This document shows, in pieces, positions 6,045 through 6,885 of a stretch of DNA of 6,885 bases. Each line of letters opens with the position of its first letter. The stretch's first letter is position 1. A program made the position numbers and the translations under genes. Origin of the DNA: Deltaproteobacteria bacterium. Its GTDB lineage: Bacteria > Myxococcota_A > UBA796 > UBA2385. A model generated the notes under the pieces. That model ran no database searches. It was not told where the DNA came from and saw nothing but the letters and a program-made list of their open reading frames with translations. The stretch is taken from NCBI GenBank assembly GCA_016845285.1, contig JAERSX010000238.1, positions 1 through 6,885 on the forward strand, given 5' to 3'.

Positions 6045-6885
6045 GTGGCTCCCTGCGACAACCCCTATGCGTCCGCCCTCGATGGTCTGGTCATCGATGA
6101 CCCGGTCACGGCCCTGTTCGACTTCTGCCGTGAGCGGGAGCGCATCCGGGTGCGACGCGAGGCCGGCGAGCCCGCCCCCTGGTCCGACGACCCCATCTTC
6201 CAGCAGGGCCGCTTCCTCAACGTGTTTCGCGAAGACGATCGAGGCAGCAAGGCGATCCACCGCTTCGTGAAGCCGGTGGCCCAGGACCTGCCTCGGCTGG
6301 TACACGCCCTGTTCTTCGCTCGGTGGTGCAACCGCCAGTCCACCCTCGATGCCCTGACTGTCGAGATGCTCGACGACCGTGAGGCACTGCGTCGCACGCT
6401 GCGTGAGCAGGTCCCGGCTCCTTGGTGCAACGTGACCGCCTACCCCGTGGGTGCCGTGCACTGGAAGGGAGAGGTGATCTCACGCTTCGACGCGGCCACA
6501 TCGCTGTTCTCGAAGATCCGCGGAACGCTCACGGACGCCATCGAGGGGGCTCGGGGAGACGCGGTCGAGGCCACCCGGGCCGTCAATGCCCTGCTCGGCC
6601 TGGACAACGACTTCCCTGTGTTCATGGCGGTCATCGACATCGCCGATCTACGCCCGGACGTCATCGATCCCGCCAGCCCCGTGCCCACCGGCATCGGCGC
6701 CGTCGCCTTCGCCGACCGGCTGCAGGGCCACCTCGGGCTCACCGATCATGCCGAGACCTTCGCCCGCATCATCACGCTACAGCCTCAGCTCTGGCCCGAG
6801 GCTCGACGCTCCCTGCAGCCCATCGATGTCGAGTACCTCAGCTGTGAGTGTCGCAAGTACTTCAGCTACGTCAACGGCACGAAGA
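6045..6885 (+). CDS. 5-hmdU DNA kinase helical-domain / alpha-glutamyl-putrescinyl-thymine pyrophosphorylase-like protein (3' end outside window)
   Basis: The frame from GTG 6045 is open to the window's end, giving 280 visible residues and no stop. Landmarks in order are: FDFCRERERIRVRRE near the N-terminus (25-39), PWSDDPIFQ (45-53), RFLNVFREDDR (56-66) with Asn59, Arg62, Glu63, Asp64 and Asp65, FFARWCNRQSTL (90-101) and a late SCECRKYF (266-273). I recognise this order from the helical domain of phage 5-hydroxymethyl-deoxyuridine DNA kinases and alpha-glutamyl/putrescinyl thymine pyrophosphorylases, enzymes that activate 5-hmdU in DNA on the way to hypermodified thymines. Those usually read YRF-C-NV-x-REDD followed by a T-x-W segment; here Gly replaces the Tyr, and Gly-Ser-Lys-Ala follows. 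No Walker A motif is visible. Codon use (strong G/C third position) matches the neighbours, so recent phage acquisition is not evident. Whether it acts on DNA here is inference. It is divergent from the glycan operon and may have functional partners downstream. Confidence 0.75.
   Translation, partial: MAPCDNPYASALDGLVIDDPVTALFDFCRERERIRVRREAGEPAPWSDDPIFQQGRFLNVFREDDRGSKAIHRFVKPVAQDLPRLVHALFFARWCNRQSTLDALTVEMLDDREALRRTLREQVPAPWCNVTAYPVGAVHWKGEVISRFDAATSLFSKIRGTLTDAIEGARGDAVEATRAVNALLGLDNDFPVFMAVIDIADLRPDVIDPASPVPTGIGAVAFADRLQGHLGLTDHAETFARIITLQPQLWPEARRSLQPIDVEYLSCECRKYFSYVNGTK

Noticed and set aside
6012..6847. Open frames at 6012-6461 and 6440-6742 (minus) and 6422-6847 (plus)
   Set aside because: They overlap the 6045 gene in other frames; the 6045 frame carries conserved motifs throughout and a strong ribosome site, while these show none.
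1..6885. tRNA or rRNA genes, CRISPR repeats, transposases, integrases or attachment sites
   Set aside because: None was seen on reading both strands. The nearly continuous coding leaves only short intergenic gaps (8, 29, 116 and 117 bp).

Overview
The window is GC-rich, densely coding DNA of a Gram-negative bacterium. It looks like Myxococcota or a related former deltaproteobacterial group. This is an inference from four traits: an OmpA protein built from thrombospondin-3-like and PEGA-like modules, Asp/Thr/Gly-rich linkers behind secretion signals, a textbook sigma-54 promoter, and frequent GTG/TTG starts. No tRNA, rRNA, CRISPR array, insertion sequence or integrase was seen.

Layout: (1) 1-801 (+) is the 3' part of a TgpA-type membrane transglutaminase with an intact Cys-His-Asp triad. 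(2) 802-917 is a spacer holding a perfect -24/-12 sigma-54 promoter (878-893). (3) 918-1358 (+) is a small Cys-containing lipoprotein of unknown function, best started at a TTG. (4) 1353-1372 is a perfect hairpin whose two arms carry the stop codons of the converging genes. (5) 5927-1367 (-) is a three-gene unit transcribed as GH16 glucanase lipoprotein, then SASA/CE6-type carbohydrate esterase, then OmpA-like peptidoglycan-binding protein. The last two genes overlap by ATGA. (6) 5928-6044 is the divergent intergenic region. (7) 6045-6885 (+) is the first 280 codons of a protein related to the helical domain of 5-hydroxymethyl-dU DNA kinases / alpha-glutamyl/putrescinyl thymine pyrophosphorylases, otherwise known mainly from phages that hypermodify thymine. 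It runs off the window.

How the genes may work together: the minus-strand unit reads as an extracytoplasmic polysaccharide-handling module. The GH16 enzyme would cut a beta-glucan-like backbone, the esterase would remove acyl (probably acetyl) groups, and the OmpA protein would tie calcium-binding and beta-sandwich modules to the cell wall. The substrate cannot be read from the sequence. The two most notable items are the sigma-54-controlled lipoprotein and the chromosomal-looking DNA-hypermodification homologue beside the glycan operon.
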